DNA from: Acytostelium subglobosum LB1
Taxonomy: Eukaryota; Evosea; Eumycetozoa; Acytosteliales; Acytosteliaceae
Reading direction: 5' to 3'
DNA length: 64,000 nucleotides
Assembly (NCBI RefSeq): GCF_000787575.1
Contig: NW_012236514.1
Location: 310,001-374,000 of the forward strand
Under the pieces are notes generated by a model. It was not told the origin of the DNA. It did not search any database and saw only the letters and a list, made by a program, of their open reading frames with translations. Made by a program: the position numbers and the translations under genes. Shown here piece after piece: positions 1 through 10,469 of the stretch (the first letter of the stretch is position 1; each line of letters begins with the position of its first letter).

Positions 1-1
1 G

Positions 2-2085
2 CCATCATTCTATGCCACGCCACCCGCATCGCTCAACGCCACGTGGAATGAGAACGTGACCTTCTCCAACTTGGACTATGCCAACCTGCCAATGGAAACA
101 CGTCTCTGCATTAGTCTTTACGCGAGCACTTCGTTCAAGACTCCCACATCGCCCACTGCCGCCTCATCCAACACCGAGCTCGACCAACAGCGCAAGGAGT
201 CCTTCCCGATCGGATGGGTCAACGTCATGCTCTGTGACTACAAGTCGCAACTGCGCACGGGCCCAATGACCCTGCATCTGTGGCCGGATGATGTGGCCAA
301 TCCCCTGGCGCCCTGCTCCAGCAATCGCCAGAGCGGTGTCGCGCTGTTCATCGAGTTTGAGCAGTTTGCGCTGCCGGTGGTGTTCCCCTCGTGCAACAAC
401 CGCGTTACAAGCACCCGTCCCCACACCATCAACCCCAAGGACATGGTTGAGTTCTTTGAATCGATCATCAAGCTCGACCCGCTCAGCGACCTACCCAAGG
501 AGAAGTACCAGCATCTGTGGGCGTTGCGACACTACGCCACCCAGTATCCTCAGCTACTACCGCGTCTCATGCTCAGTGTACCCTGGACACAGCCATCGGC
601 TGTGGACGAGATCCACGCACTGATCGACAAGTGGGCCATCCTGAATCCCTACGATGCACTGGAACTCCTGGATGCCAAACACGTCGATCGCAAGGTGCGC
701 GAGTACGCCGTGCGCTGTCTCGAGTCGCTCTCTGAGGAGGGCCTGCAAGATATCCTGTTGCAGTTGGTCCAGGTGCTCAAATGCGAACCCTACCACGACT
801 CCCCATTGGCACGCTTCCTCCTTCGTCGCTCTATACTCAACCGCACGACAGGACATCACTTCTTCTGGTATCTCAAGTCCGACTTGCACGTCACCAACAT
901 TGCCGAGCGCTTTGGACTCTTGCTAGAGTCCTACCTCCTCGCTTGTGGCACGCACCGCAATGAGATACAGCGACAGATACAGGTCATCGACAGCCTGACC
1001 GAGGTGGCCAGGAAGATCAAGTCGCTGAAGGATCAAGATCGTCGCGAGACACTAATGCGCGACCTCGAGCGCATCGAGTGGCCCAAGCGCTTCCAGATCA
1101 CACTGAATCCTAAGTTCGAGTCGAATGGTCTCATCATCCAAAAGTCCAAGTACATGGACTCCAAGAAGCTGCCGCTGCGGCTCTCATTCACAAACATCGA
1201 CATGGATGCCGAGCCAATCGATGTGATATTCAAGGTGGGCGATGATCTGCGCCAGGACATGCTCACACTCCAGATGATCCGTCTGATGGACAAGCTCTGG
1301 CAGAAGGAGGGTCTGGATCTCAAGCTGTCGCCATACGGTTGCATTGCCACGGGTGATATGATTGGAATGATCGAGGTGGTGCTCAACTCTGAGACCACGG
1401 CCAAGATCCAAAAGAGTGCTGGTGGTGCCACTGCCGCCTTCAAGCTGGATCCACTCGCCAACTGGCTACTCAATCACAACAAGACCGAACAAGAGTATCA
1501 AAAGGCTGTGGACACATTCATTCTCTCCTGCGCTGGCTACTGTGTTGCCACCTATGTATTGGGCATTGGAGATCGTCACAATGACAATGTAAGTTTATAT
1601 GATCCACTGATTGATTGATGGGCTGACGCGTGGACATGTACTAATCCAACTCATACACAAATTATTAGCTGATGTGCACAAAGCTTGGTAGACTATTCCA
1701 CATTGACTTTGGACACTTCTTGGGCAACTACAAGAAGAAGTTTGGATTCAAACGAGAGAGAGCACCATTTGTATTCACGCCAGACTTTTGTTATGTGATG
1801 GGAGGCAAGGAGAGCCCCAAGTTTGCCCAGTTTGTAAACTACTGCTGCACGGCCTACAACATATTGCGTCGTCACGCCAAGTTGTTCATGAACCTCTTTG
1901 CAATGATGGTGTCCACTGGCATACCAGAGTTGCAATCGATGGAGGATCTCAACTACCTTCGCGAATCATTCTCACTGGAGCTCACAGACGACAAGGCCAG
2001 GGAGAAGTTCACATCACTCATACATGAGTCATTGACAACAAAGACCACACAGCTAAACAACGCAATACACATTCTGGCGCATTAA
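2..2085 (+). CDS. Class I phosphoinositide 3-kinase, 3' part (5' end outside window)
   Basis: Lipid kinase that phosphorylates the D3 position of phosphoinositides at the plasma membrane. The reading frame is open from base 2, so the 5' end is cut by the window edge; 667 residues are visible. Two exons: 2-1588 and 1669-2085, joined in phase 0 by GTAAGT...TTAG. Domains in order: the end of the C2 domain (LCISLY near the start), the helical PI3K accessory domain (about residues 150-330), then the kinase domain with KVGDDLRQD, the catalytic loop GIGDRHNDN at the end of exon 1, and the activation segment starting HIDFGHFLGN at the start of exon 2. Lysine-rich KKKFGFKRER in the activation loop fits class I substrate preference. 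C2-helical-kinase order excludes PI4K and TOR-type kinases. Dictyostelids carry several class I paralogues, so I give no symbol. Confidence 0.95.
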
Positions 2086-2306
2086 CATGTTACGCCACTC
2101 CATTCATCCATCTTCTGTCAATCAAGTTGATCACAATAAATAACGAACAAAGTCGCAACTTTGGCATTTCAGTCATTCATTTACACTTTGAATTTACAAG
2201 ATGTATGATTATCTTTGATGTCAACATCCAATCCTGTAAGTAGAGCTTGGCTAGACATCATCGGCATCAATAACTCAACTAACTGACTCAATCAATCAAT
2301 CTACCG

Positions 2307-3746
2307 ATGGATCTAAAGACAAGATACAACTGCCCACACACAGTGTGTAGCAACAACAATGGACAAGGATATCTTAATCTCAACTCACGTTATGTACACG
2401 CTTATAAATCAAAGCACTATTATCTGAGTTCTGGAGTCGAATGCGAAAGATGCGTGATAAACGAAACAAAGAAACCATCATCATCATCAACATCATCATC
2501 AACTATCGTCTCAATCCCCAAGAACAAGGACAAGAACAAGGACAAGCACAAGAACAAGAACAAGAAGAAGCGTCGATTACGTTTAATCACAAACCCCATT
2601 GTTGATCGAGAGCTTATATTGGCCAAAAAATCATACATGGCCACTGCCATAGCTATATGTTTGAGCAAACAGAATGGTGTTGAAGAGGCAGAGTCTGTAG
2701 TGGACAAGATTCAAAACATGATATCAAGTGGTGATGTATTGGATGATGGTGATGATGGTGATGACGCTACCATCCCCAATCCAATCACTCGACTGAAGGA
2801 AATCATCTTGGATGATATCAAAAAGTGTTTGGACTCACCGAGCGAGAAGAGTAGTCCAAGTGCACTGCTCACGACAATACTACTCGAGACATTTGATCGT
2901 GAGATCGACCAGTCGTTGACTTCATTGCCCAATCTGCAACTGGCAAGATCAATCGCAATGATCGTACACGACGAGCTGGAGAGCGTCGACCGCTATTTCT
3001 GGAGAATGCACAACTCTAAACAATGTACACATGAGGATTCAACAACTGGACGTTGCACAAGTCGTCCAAGCAAGAGAGACTTTCGGACTCATCTGCGATC
3101 CCTTCATCACAGGAAACATGTGGAGGAGACAGGCGCAACTCAATATGTCTTGGCAGACTGCCCTGGATGCATCGATTTTCTTTCAAAGCAACAACGAGTG
3201 GACAATGATCAATATGAAGAGGATGATGTAGTGGACTTGGTCTATGACAGCGAAGAATATGAAGACAATGATGATGATGAAGATGGTGATGACAAGATGA
3301 AAGACGATTCATCTTCCAAAGACGTTAAAAGAATGGTTGGTCTCTTCAGGAAGTTGGAATCCATCTTCCATGCATTTCCAAACACAGTGGAGGTCAACAC
3401 AATCATCACGACCTTGATGAATGAGCGAGTGCAACATGAAGTAGAGGTACAAACTCCAGACTTCAATCTTCAGGATGTAATTAACAACAACAACAACAAC
3501 ACCACCGACAACAACAATGGCAATGACAATGACAACGACAAAGACAACAACAACAACAATGGCAACGACGGCAATGACAACCATGACAACCATGACAACC
3601 ATGATAACCATGACAATAACAACAACAACAATATAGAGAGTAACCAACCACCTGATATAATCGATGTCGATCTGGATACATCCGACGACGCAAGCACAAT
3701 ACCTGAACAACATCCAATCTACAAGAAGCTAAGGCGGAGACACTGA
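2307..3746 (+). CDS. Unrecognised protein with two Cys/His modules and acidic and Asn-rich tracts
   Basis: Single exon, 479 residues, ATG at 2307. I do not recognise a family. Near the N-terminus the order is C-x4-C (CPHTVC), a His pair (HAYKSKH) and then CERC. Around residues 235-285 a second module has CTHEDSTTGRC, a cluster of His residues (HLRSLHHRKH) and then CPGC. Both modules thus run Cys-Cys, His-His, CxxC, which suggests two zinc-binding units of a nonstandard type. Between them lie a basic Lys/Asn stretch and a helical region; after them come an acidic Asp/Glu tract, a long Asn/Asp repeat with HDN units, and a basic tail ending KKLRRRH. A nuclear or nucleic-acid-binding role is only a guess from the zinc-like modules and charge pattern. 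An AATAAATAA run near 2135 probably ends the PI3K transcript upstream. Confidence 0.75.
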   Translation: MDLKTRYNCPHTVCSNNNGQGYLNLNSRYVHAYKSKHYYLSSGVECERCVINETKKPSSSSTSSSTIVSIPKNKDKNKDKHKNKNKKKRRLRLITNPIVDRELILAKKSYMATAIAICLSKQNGVEEAESVVDKIQNMISSGDVLDDGDDGDDATIPNPITRLKEIILDDIKKCLDSPSEKSSPSALLTTILLETFDREIDQSLTSLPNLQLARSIAMIVHDELESVDRYFWRMHNSKQCTHEDSTTGRCTSRPSKRDFRTHLRSLHHRKHVEETGATQYVLADCPGCIDFLSKQQRVDNDQYEEDDVVDLVYDSEEYEDNDDDEDGDDKMKDDSSSKDVKRMVGLFRKLESIFHAFPNTVEVNTIITTLMNERVQHEVEVQTPDFNLQDVINNNNNNTTDNNNGNDNDNDKDNNNNNGNDGNDNHDNHDNHDNHDNNNNNNIESNQPPDIIDVDLDTSDDASTIPEQHPIYKKLRRRH

Positions 3747-3816
3747 GGAATCAATCAATCAATCGAGAATGAATGAATGAATGTATATATTATTATTATT
3801 ATTACATTTCCTTTAC

Positions 3817-5160
3817 TTAGTACATAACAAACATTAATGAGACGAGCAGTACGAATAGTAGCACTGGAATGGATGCAGGCGCGGTGATTGATCCAAGTGA
3901 TGGATTGGCTGTAGTTGTAGTTGTCGACGATGTAGTGGATGTTGTCAATGATGGGTTGGCACTAGTAGTGGAAGTAGTTGATGTTGTCGACGATGGGTTG
4001 GAACTTGTTGTGGAAGTAGTTGAAGTGGTTGTGGTAGGATTGGAAGATGTTGTTGAGGTGGTTGTTGATGTTGTAGATGTTGATGATGTTGTTGATGGCT
4101 GTGTTGTGTTGAAGATATCAGTGCTGACCCATGCAGGACAGATCGATGGATTGGAGTTGGAGTAACTATAGTAGAAGCTGGTGGCCAACGCGCCAGTGGT
4201 TGGATAACGATACTTGGTGTTGCCAACTGTGAACTCATACAGGTAGAGTGCGCACTCGGGTATCTGCATTGAGTTATACATGTAGGTGCCAGCAGTGGCA
4301 TTGCCCAAGCCCATGTAAAGGTCATAGGCCACGGGCTGTTGAGTGATGTTGATAGGGCGAATGTACAGCTTGGCAGAGCTTGGTGCGGATCCATACCAGT
4401 TGGCCAAATATGTGACATTGCGCGCCATTCCAACAGAGTCCACTGTGTGTGAGCCTCCAAAGATGGGTGAATCATTGCTTGGACAATTGCCAGCGGTCAT
4501 GTCCATCGTCCAGATGGAGTTGTCAGAGTCAGTGTCCATGTCGTGGGCAAAGGCGCCTGCTGACATGTTTGGATTCATGATATTGGCGCGGAACTGAGTG
4601 CTACTGCTGACGTACTCCTGCTCGTCACTGATGCACGGCGACGATGTCAGGCCATCACATACCCAGTACTTTGACAAGGGCATTGCTTTTGGATCACTCA
4701 TCGATGCGTAGGCTTCGACAACTTGCTCACCCTGACACTCCAGAGTGATCATTGCGTCAATACGATCGTCGAACGTGGTGCCATCACAGCTATTAAAGCC
4801 AAGACAATGCTTGGTTGCCATGTCCTGAGAGTGTGCCTTTGATGCTTCATACACCACCGAACTAAAGTAGACTGGCTTGACAGGTGGGAAGACTGCCTCA
4901 GTCATAGCTTGATCATTCACCAAGCTTGGATAATAGTTGTTTGTGAACTGTTGAGGTGCTGTTGATTGTTGTTGATTAGGGTGGATGTCACTCAATCAAT
5001 CAATCAATGAATACATACCCATTCTGATGGCATTGATCCAAGCATGTGCCTCACGTTCTTGCCATCTTGGACGGATTCCATCATATGATTCACCATATTG
5101 TTGTGATTGATCAATCAGACAACAACCAAGAATGATCAATATAACTATTATTTTATACAT
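3817..5160 (-). CDS. Secreted/GPI-type protein with CAP (SCP)-like domain
   Basis: Two exons on the minus strand: 5160-5019 (47 codons plus one base) and 4958-3817, joined by GTATGT...CAACAG with matching phase. The first ATG at 5160 gives a signal peptide (MYKIIVILIILGCCLIDQ). The mature N-terminus has HAWINAIRMAPQQF, then ASKAHSQDMA and FNSCDGTTFDDRID, which match the first helix and the active-region helix of CAP/SCP proteins, closest to the bacterial-like form. The central 200 residues keep paired Cys. The C-terminus is a Thr/Ser-rich stalk with TTSTTS repeats followed by a hydrophobic end (VLLFVLLVSLMFVMY), as in GPI-anchored dictyostelid surface proteins. About 427 residues in total. 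CAP proteins are sterol- or lipid-binding or signalling proteins in other lineages; the ligand here is unknown. Confidence 0.8.
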
Positions 5161-5358
5161 TTCTAACTTTCGTATTTATGAAGAGTGAAGTGATTGAGTG
5201 AGTGACACTTGTCTATCTATCTATTTATGTCCATGTCCTGTAGGCATGACGGGTGTCTTTCAATCTAACCATGCTGTCAATCTCCAAAAAGTTGGCCTAT
5301 CCCCTCATCAGGGCACAACAATGGCTCATGACCCACACACTTTGATCATTTTGATGAA

Positions 5359-5770
5359 TCAAAGAAGGGTGTTCTGAATGAGTGATAATACGATCAAAGA
5401 AATATCAAGGGGTAGGATGCCCATCTTTAATTGATATACTGATGGGCACCGCATCGGACAACTTGTGACGCAACAACTATAACCTTGATGGCATTGGACA
5501 CACCCGATTTGGAGCTCGTTGTTTATTATGATTATTAGTACTCTGTCATCATTCACAGAACACTAACAATAATATACGAATTTTGCCCATCAAGATGTCG
5601 CTTTGAAGGGTTGGGGTGGAGGGATTGATTACTTGATGGATTGACAAGTGAATGAACCATTGGGCCAAGTCATCCAAGGTTACAAATGTTCTGCACATCA
5701 ACTGCGTCGTGTCAAGGCAAATGAACTTGACAATGAATGTACCAATGAATAGTAGCAGAATAATGAACAT
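5359..5770 (-). CDS. Putative small Cys-rich secreted protein (two exons)
   Basis: Two short open frames join in phase 0 across a 70-nt intron: exon 5770-5633 (46 codons), donor GTAATC, acceptor ATTGTTAG, exon 5562-5359. The product would be 113 residues. It starts with a strong signal peptide (MFIILLLFIGTFIVKF) and has a Cys cluster in the second exon (CVQCHQGYSCCVTSCPMRC), seven Cys in 19 residues. The C-terminus is hydrophobic (ISLIVLSLIQNTLL), so a GPI signal is possible. The gene lies just upstream of the CAP-like gene on the same strand. I do not recognise a family. The donor is not the common GTATGT/GTAAGT, and no clear AATAAA follows, so this is a hypothesis based on phase, signal peptide and Cys pattern. 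Confidence 0.45.
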
Positions 5771-5978
5771 CCAAGTTAATATAATAATATCCTCATAGTA
5801 TTATAGACAATATTGGATTGTTCGTATGTATCTTTGACAAACACACCTTGAGAGTTGCTGTCCTTGCTCAATTAATATTGATCTAAACAGACCCAATGTA
5901 CAACTATCAGAAGAGGGAATAATCAAAAAGGAGATGAAGAGTATGGTCCACACCACACTATGAACTACGATGTCCATC

Positions 5979-6182
5979 ATTTCTGACGTTCATTGAGAAG
6001 TTTAAACTTGCCAACGAGCTCACCGCATACCTCGATCAACCCTTGGTCAAGGTGGACAACCCACTTGACATAATTAGAGGCGATCCATGAGGCCACAGTT
6101 CCCAACATTGGCGAGAAGTGATATCTTCTACATTCCTCCAATATGGTGTCACCAGTACAAAGTGTGTGCTATTCTAAAGGAC
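5979..6182 (+). mobile_element. Degenerate hAT-type transposase C-terminal fragment
   Basis: A scrap of coding-like sequence. One frame reads FIEKFKLANELTAYLDQPL and then NPLDIIRGDP; the adjacent frame continues with QFPTLARSDIFYIPP and ends soon after. This order resembles the C-terminal dimerisation region of hAT transposases, which has an E-L-xx-Y-L motif, then PLxWW-like and PTLAxxAxxxLxIPP motifs. The WW pair and the SERVFS-type motif are not recognisable. The frame changes between the two halves, near 6080. No terminal inverted repeats or target duplications were seen, so this is an old dead piece. The rest of 5771-6409 shows nothing I can identify. Confidence 0.45.
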
Positions 6183-6409
6183 TAGATGAGTACCTTCTCC
6201 CCTGGGCTAACAATAAGTTAATATATTACATTGACCGACCAATTTAGAATATTGGTGGTCCTAAACGTTACATAAACTGAAAGTCGTTTTAATGTGATTG
6301 ATTTTTGTCGACGGAAAAGTTCCCTCATTTCGTTCTTTTGAGAAGAATCAAGAAATACAAAGTTGGGTACCGGCATCCCACAATTCTTTTTTTTATTACT
6401 CTTACAACA

Positions 6410-9400
6410 ATGATATTAAACAAATATTTAATCATTATTATATTATTTGTTGGGATTTCCCCTTTTTGGTATGTATCCATTGAAATAAACACTCAAATCA
6501 ATAATAAACCTAACATTGGAATCATTCCATCATTCCCGCCAACACACAATCACAAACACACACTCACACATACATACACACATTCACGCTCACTCACCAA
6601 ATCAATCTCAAAATGACAGCTGCAATGCTCAGTTCCCAATATTGAGCTCGAGTCGACATGATGGTCAACCAGTGATCACGATCTATGGCAACTATTTCAT
6701 GAACATTCCGACACAGCTCATCTTTGGTTCATTGAACATCCCCGCACCACCTCCGCTATCATCATCAATGCTCATTGCTCCTCTGCCATTGTCAGCACGA
6801 AATGGACAGTTGTACCTGGTGTCCAATCAATCAGTCTCCAACGTCATCAATGTCAACCTGACACCATTTATCAATAATCTATCACCAGTGCTCGACACAA
6901 TCGGAGGCAACTTCACGATCACCGGCAACTACCTCAACTTCTATCGCGCAGACAACTCCATGACCAATATCCAAGCACAATATTACTCAACCAACGCCAA
7001 TAACTTCAAGTATCAATTCACTGCTGTGCCCGTTGACCCCCAGGACAACACTCAAATGGTCCTTGTCTATCCTCAAGGTATTGCCAAGTTGTCTGGCCAG
7101 CTCTCAATTGATCTAGTTGGTGCTCTTGGCCAGCTCACTCCCAACTACAACGCAACAGTGATGGTGTCGTACGGCCAAATGGATAACAATGACCCAACCT
7201 CAATGACAATGACCGTGGACAACTATGTCAAATCTATGTCCAACATTTTTTTCACAAATGTTTATTACCTTAATTATTATGACTATATCGCTCATAATTG
7301 GATCAGCAATAACACATTGGTATTCAATCTCAAACAAAGTACATATATTGGATCGCCCTTGACCATGTTCTTCTCGCCTGATTCATCCTACTCTTACAAC
7401 ACCTTTGTCATCTACCCCCTACCATCCATCTACGTGAACAATGGAGTGGGAGTGCCCCTGGGCGGAGGCAATCTGCCTGTGTCCCAAGACAAGACCTACT
7501 GCACCAATAAGCTACAAAGCTGTACCATTGCTGACAAGTTGGTCAATGGACCGTTTGATTGCAACTCCATTCCAATACCCGCGGGAATAGGCCTGCAGAT
7601 ACCAATCAACTGCACCGACACTTCTGGCAATCAGTTGCTGACCAAGTACATCTACTTCAACTATGGTCCATCCGTATCAAACAACATTGTCAACAAGAAT
7701 GTGCTGGTGGTCGATGGAATCGGCTTTGACACTGGCTCCACCTCGGTCAAATTCTCAGACGGCTCGGTGGTCCAGGCATCCCCCCAGTCCACAACCACCC
7801 AAGCATTCTTTGTATTCCCTCGGTCTACGCCAATCACTGGAACATTCATATTGACAAGTAGTGGTCAGCAGTCTGGATCATACATCTACAAAGGCAAGCC
7901 CTACATCCAGAGTGTGACCCTTGAGAACAAAAATATTGTTGGAAATGAATCATTGATTGGTTACGTTCAACTCAGAATAATTGGAAGTTTCATCACTTTG
8001 GGTGCATCGAGTCAAGTGATGGTTGGATCACAAGTATGCACAGTGATCGGCAATAACAATTATATTATTGAATGTTGGATGAGCATCCCTGCTGCCAGCC
8101 CAGTCCAACTACCGGTTGTGATCACAATCGACTCATCTACACAACCAACGGATCCGTTCGATGTACTATTCGATCTGGCCACACCAACAATCGTATCAAT
8201 CACTCCTACATACACACAAACATCAACTCAACTCAACATTGTTGGTACTTTCCTCAATCAGTCAATTCTGCTCGACTCTGGTGTACCATTGATTGCACAA
8301 CAAAGTCAGTATTGTACGACAGTCAACGACACTTTGATCACATGCACCATCCAGCCCTCCAAGGGCGAGTTCTCCGTCGTGCACCTGGGTGTCAGCTCCA
8401 ACTCATTGGTGTTCGACTATCAACCAGTGATCAGCAACACCTCATCACTCAATGGATCAACATTGGAGGTGAATGGAGTGAACTTCTCACCCTACCTCTA
8501 CTTCTCGATGGGTTCACAATCGACAAACCCAGTGTCAGTGACGTCGACCAAGGCCATCTTCCAATTCCCAGAGTGGTTCTTCCCAGGTTCATACCAGATA
8601 TGCTCATCTGGCTTTTATTCCGACAACTACCGATTGTCTTTGCATCCAGTGATCAACGACATAGAATATGATGGCCGCCTATCCATCTATGGGTATTACC
8701 TCAGCGTAGTAGATCTGGACGGTAAAACACTCAACCACTCAATCTCCGTCAACAATCAATCAGCATATCTCACTCAGGATGACAATCGCCCCACGAGGTC
8801 AGTCTTTTACCCGAATCAGAATTTGGTGGCCTCAGATAGTGTCCGATCAGTCATTTTGACTACCACTCTCATCATCAACAACATCGCTTCAAATTCATTC
8901 ACATCATCACCGATCCCATTGCCATATTTGGACAGAGTGGTCTACACTCAAGATAGCGGCACCCATAAAACGTCGACTGGAACCTTTGTATTCACTGGCA
9001 CAACTCTGGAACACTTGCCCTACCTCTATTATACCATTAACGGAGAGGGAAAGGGAGACTGGATCGCTAACTCAACATCAACCGGATTCCATTATTCCAA
9101 CATGGTATCAGTAGGAGAGGCAATATATACATTTCAATTGTCATGGCCCCCAATGACCAGCAACAATATTTCCATCCACATTCTCAAGCCAACATTGGAG
9201 AGAATATATATCCGTGAACAAACGAAAGCAACCGTAATGGGAAGAAACATCGTCAGCAAGTTCATTCGGTTTGGATCATACCAACCAACAGATTGCGAGG
9301 GTGGTGGATTCAACTCTAACATGACCACATGTAATCTATCCCAATGTGAAGAGTGTCTGTCCACATGTAACACCTTCACCTACAACAATGGAATGACCTC

Positions 9401-9903
9401 ATTCTCCAAGATATTCTACCCTAGTATGTATAACAACAATCAATCAATCAATCAATCTTTGATGGAACTATTCCATACTCAAACACTAACAAACAATCAA
9501 TCAATCAATCAATCAAACAGGAAATCCAGTGTTGATGTTGGCCGTGTCCAATGGTACTCAGGTGAATGTGACAGCAACTCTGTCGTGCAATCAAACAATT
9601 GTACCCAATCTATTGGAGTTGCTATCAATCAAAGTTGGATACACTCAATGTGAGTCAATCACAAAGATTGGTGACAATATCTTCAGTTGCCAAGCAAAAG
9701 TCACCTCGGGATCAGTATCATTATCTCTTCTTGAAATGGAGTCCAACACCATTCCTTTGGTCTACATCGATCCAACTCCACCTTCCTCATCATCATCAGA
9801 TGAACCCAAACCCCAGCCCAGCTCATCATCAAAGTTGCTGCCCAACCTCAGTATTCTGATAATTATAATCTACCTCTCACTTACATTTGTCGCTATCAAT
9901 TAA
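6410..9903 (+). CDS. tgr-like IPT/TIG (E-set) cell-surface protein
   Basis: Three exons whose phases agree: 6410-6468, 6620-9423 and 9521-9903, giving 1081 residues. Exon 1 encodes only the signal peptide (MILNKYLIIIILFVGISPF); the junction codon is Cys. Most of exon 2 is a chain of IPT/TIG immunoglobulin-like folds, seen from repeated phrases such as PVITIYGNYF, GGNFTITGNYLNF, LVVDGIGFDTGS, TQLNIVGTFLNQS and TLEVNGVNFSPY. Many N-glycosylation sequons are present. The last exon holds a Cys-containing segment, a Ser/Pro-rich stalk and a hydrophobic C-terminus with almost no cytoplasmic tail (LSILIIIIYLSLTFVAIN), so a GPI anchor is likelier than a signalling tail. Dictyostelid Tgr proteins (TgrB1/TgrC1) mediate kin recognition and adhesion; membership of that broad family is inferred from architecture. 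A copied scrap lies directly downstream. Confidence 0.85.
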
Positions 9904-9949
9904 AACATACAACTGCTACCAAATAAAGACAACCAAATTGAAACAATAA

Positions 9950-10062
9950 CAACTTTATCATCAACAATGCTCATTGTTCCACTTCCATTGACAGCATACA
10001 ATGGTCCAATGTACCTGGTGTCAAATCAATCGGTCTCCAACGTAATCAAAGTAAACCTGTAA
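9950..10062 (+). pseudogene. Truncated duplicate of the 5' part of the adjacent tgr-like gene
   Basis: The segment matches about 6755-6860 of the upstream gene almost base for base with scattered changes: both contain ATGCTCATTG, the phrase TGTACCTGGTGTC, then AATCAATC-GTCTCCAACGT and a final AACCTG. The homology stops abruptly at 10062, where unrelated sequence begins. It corresponds to the first IPT region of the tgr-like protein (residues about 65-100). There is no signal-peptide exon and no continuation, so it is a remnant of a tandem copy or of unequal exchange. Confidence 0.8.
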
Positions 10063-10469
10063 TGATTGGTGGGTTGTCCATACTTGTCAGTGAGATGTAG
10101 TTTGTAATTCTCTTCTCCATTGATATCGAGTTCAATTCTTTGAATGCAAGGATCTGATGCAATGGCATCGACCAAATGTCCGGCCAAATGTGACTCTGAG
10201 TCTTCGAAATACAAATGAAACAATAATCCGTTGAATAGTCCAACTAAAAGTCATATCTATACCCATAACTATCTCTATATTATATATTATCTCCTTCTTA
10301 GTTGGTTGTTCTGAAAATGAATGTTCCAACGAATCGAGATTCGAAGAAGTCTAATACTGTGAATGCACTGATTTCCAGGTTATTAATATCCCTCATGTTT
10401 AATGTAATACGCGCGTAAAGTCTCATCGATGACTCCAAGCCAACCAACCAGCCAGCCAACCAGCCATGT
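10063..10469. other. Intergenic stretch with one unplaced antisense frame
   Basis: Between the tgr remnant and the cullin-4 stop codon. A minus-strand frame (10223-10026) reads FEDSESHLAGHLVDAIASDP and continues as Cys-poor, protein-like sequence for about 45 residues before running into the remnant. It could be a fragment of another lost gene; I cannot assign it. Near 10435-10465 there is a short CCAACCAGCCAG-type repeat. Confidence 0.3.

Noticed and set aside
3309-3713. Very Val/Ile-rich minus-strand frame that looks like a membrane protein
   Set aside because: Antisense of the Asn/Asp repeat (GTT/GTC codons); not a real membrane protein.
10026-10223. 65-codon minus-strand frame as a gene
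   Set aside because: It runs through the tgr remnant in antisense and has no start or splice context; kept only as an unplaced fragment.
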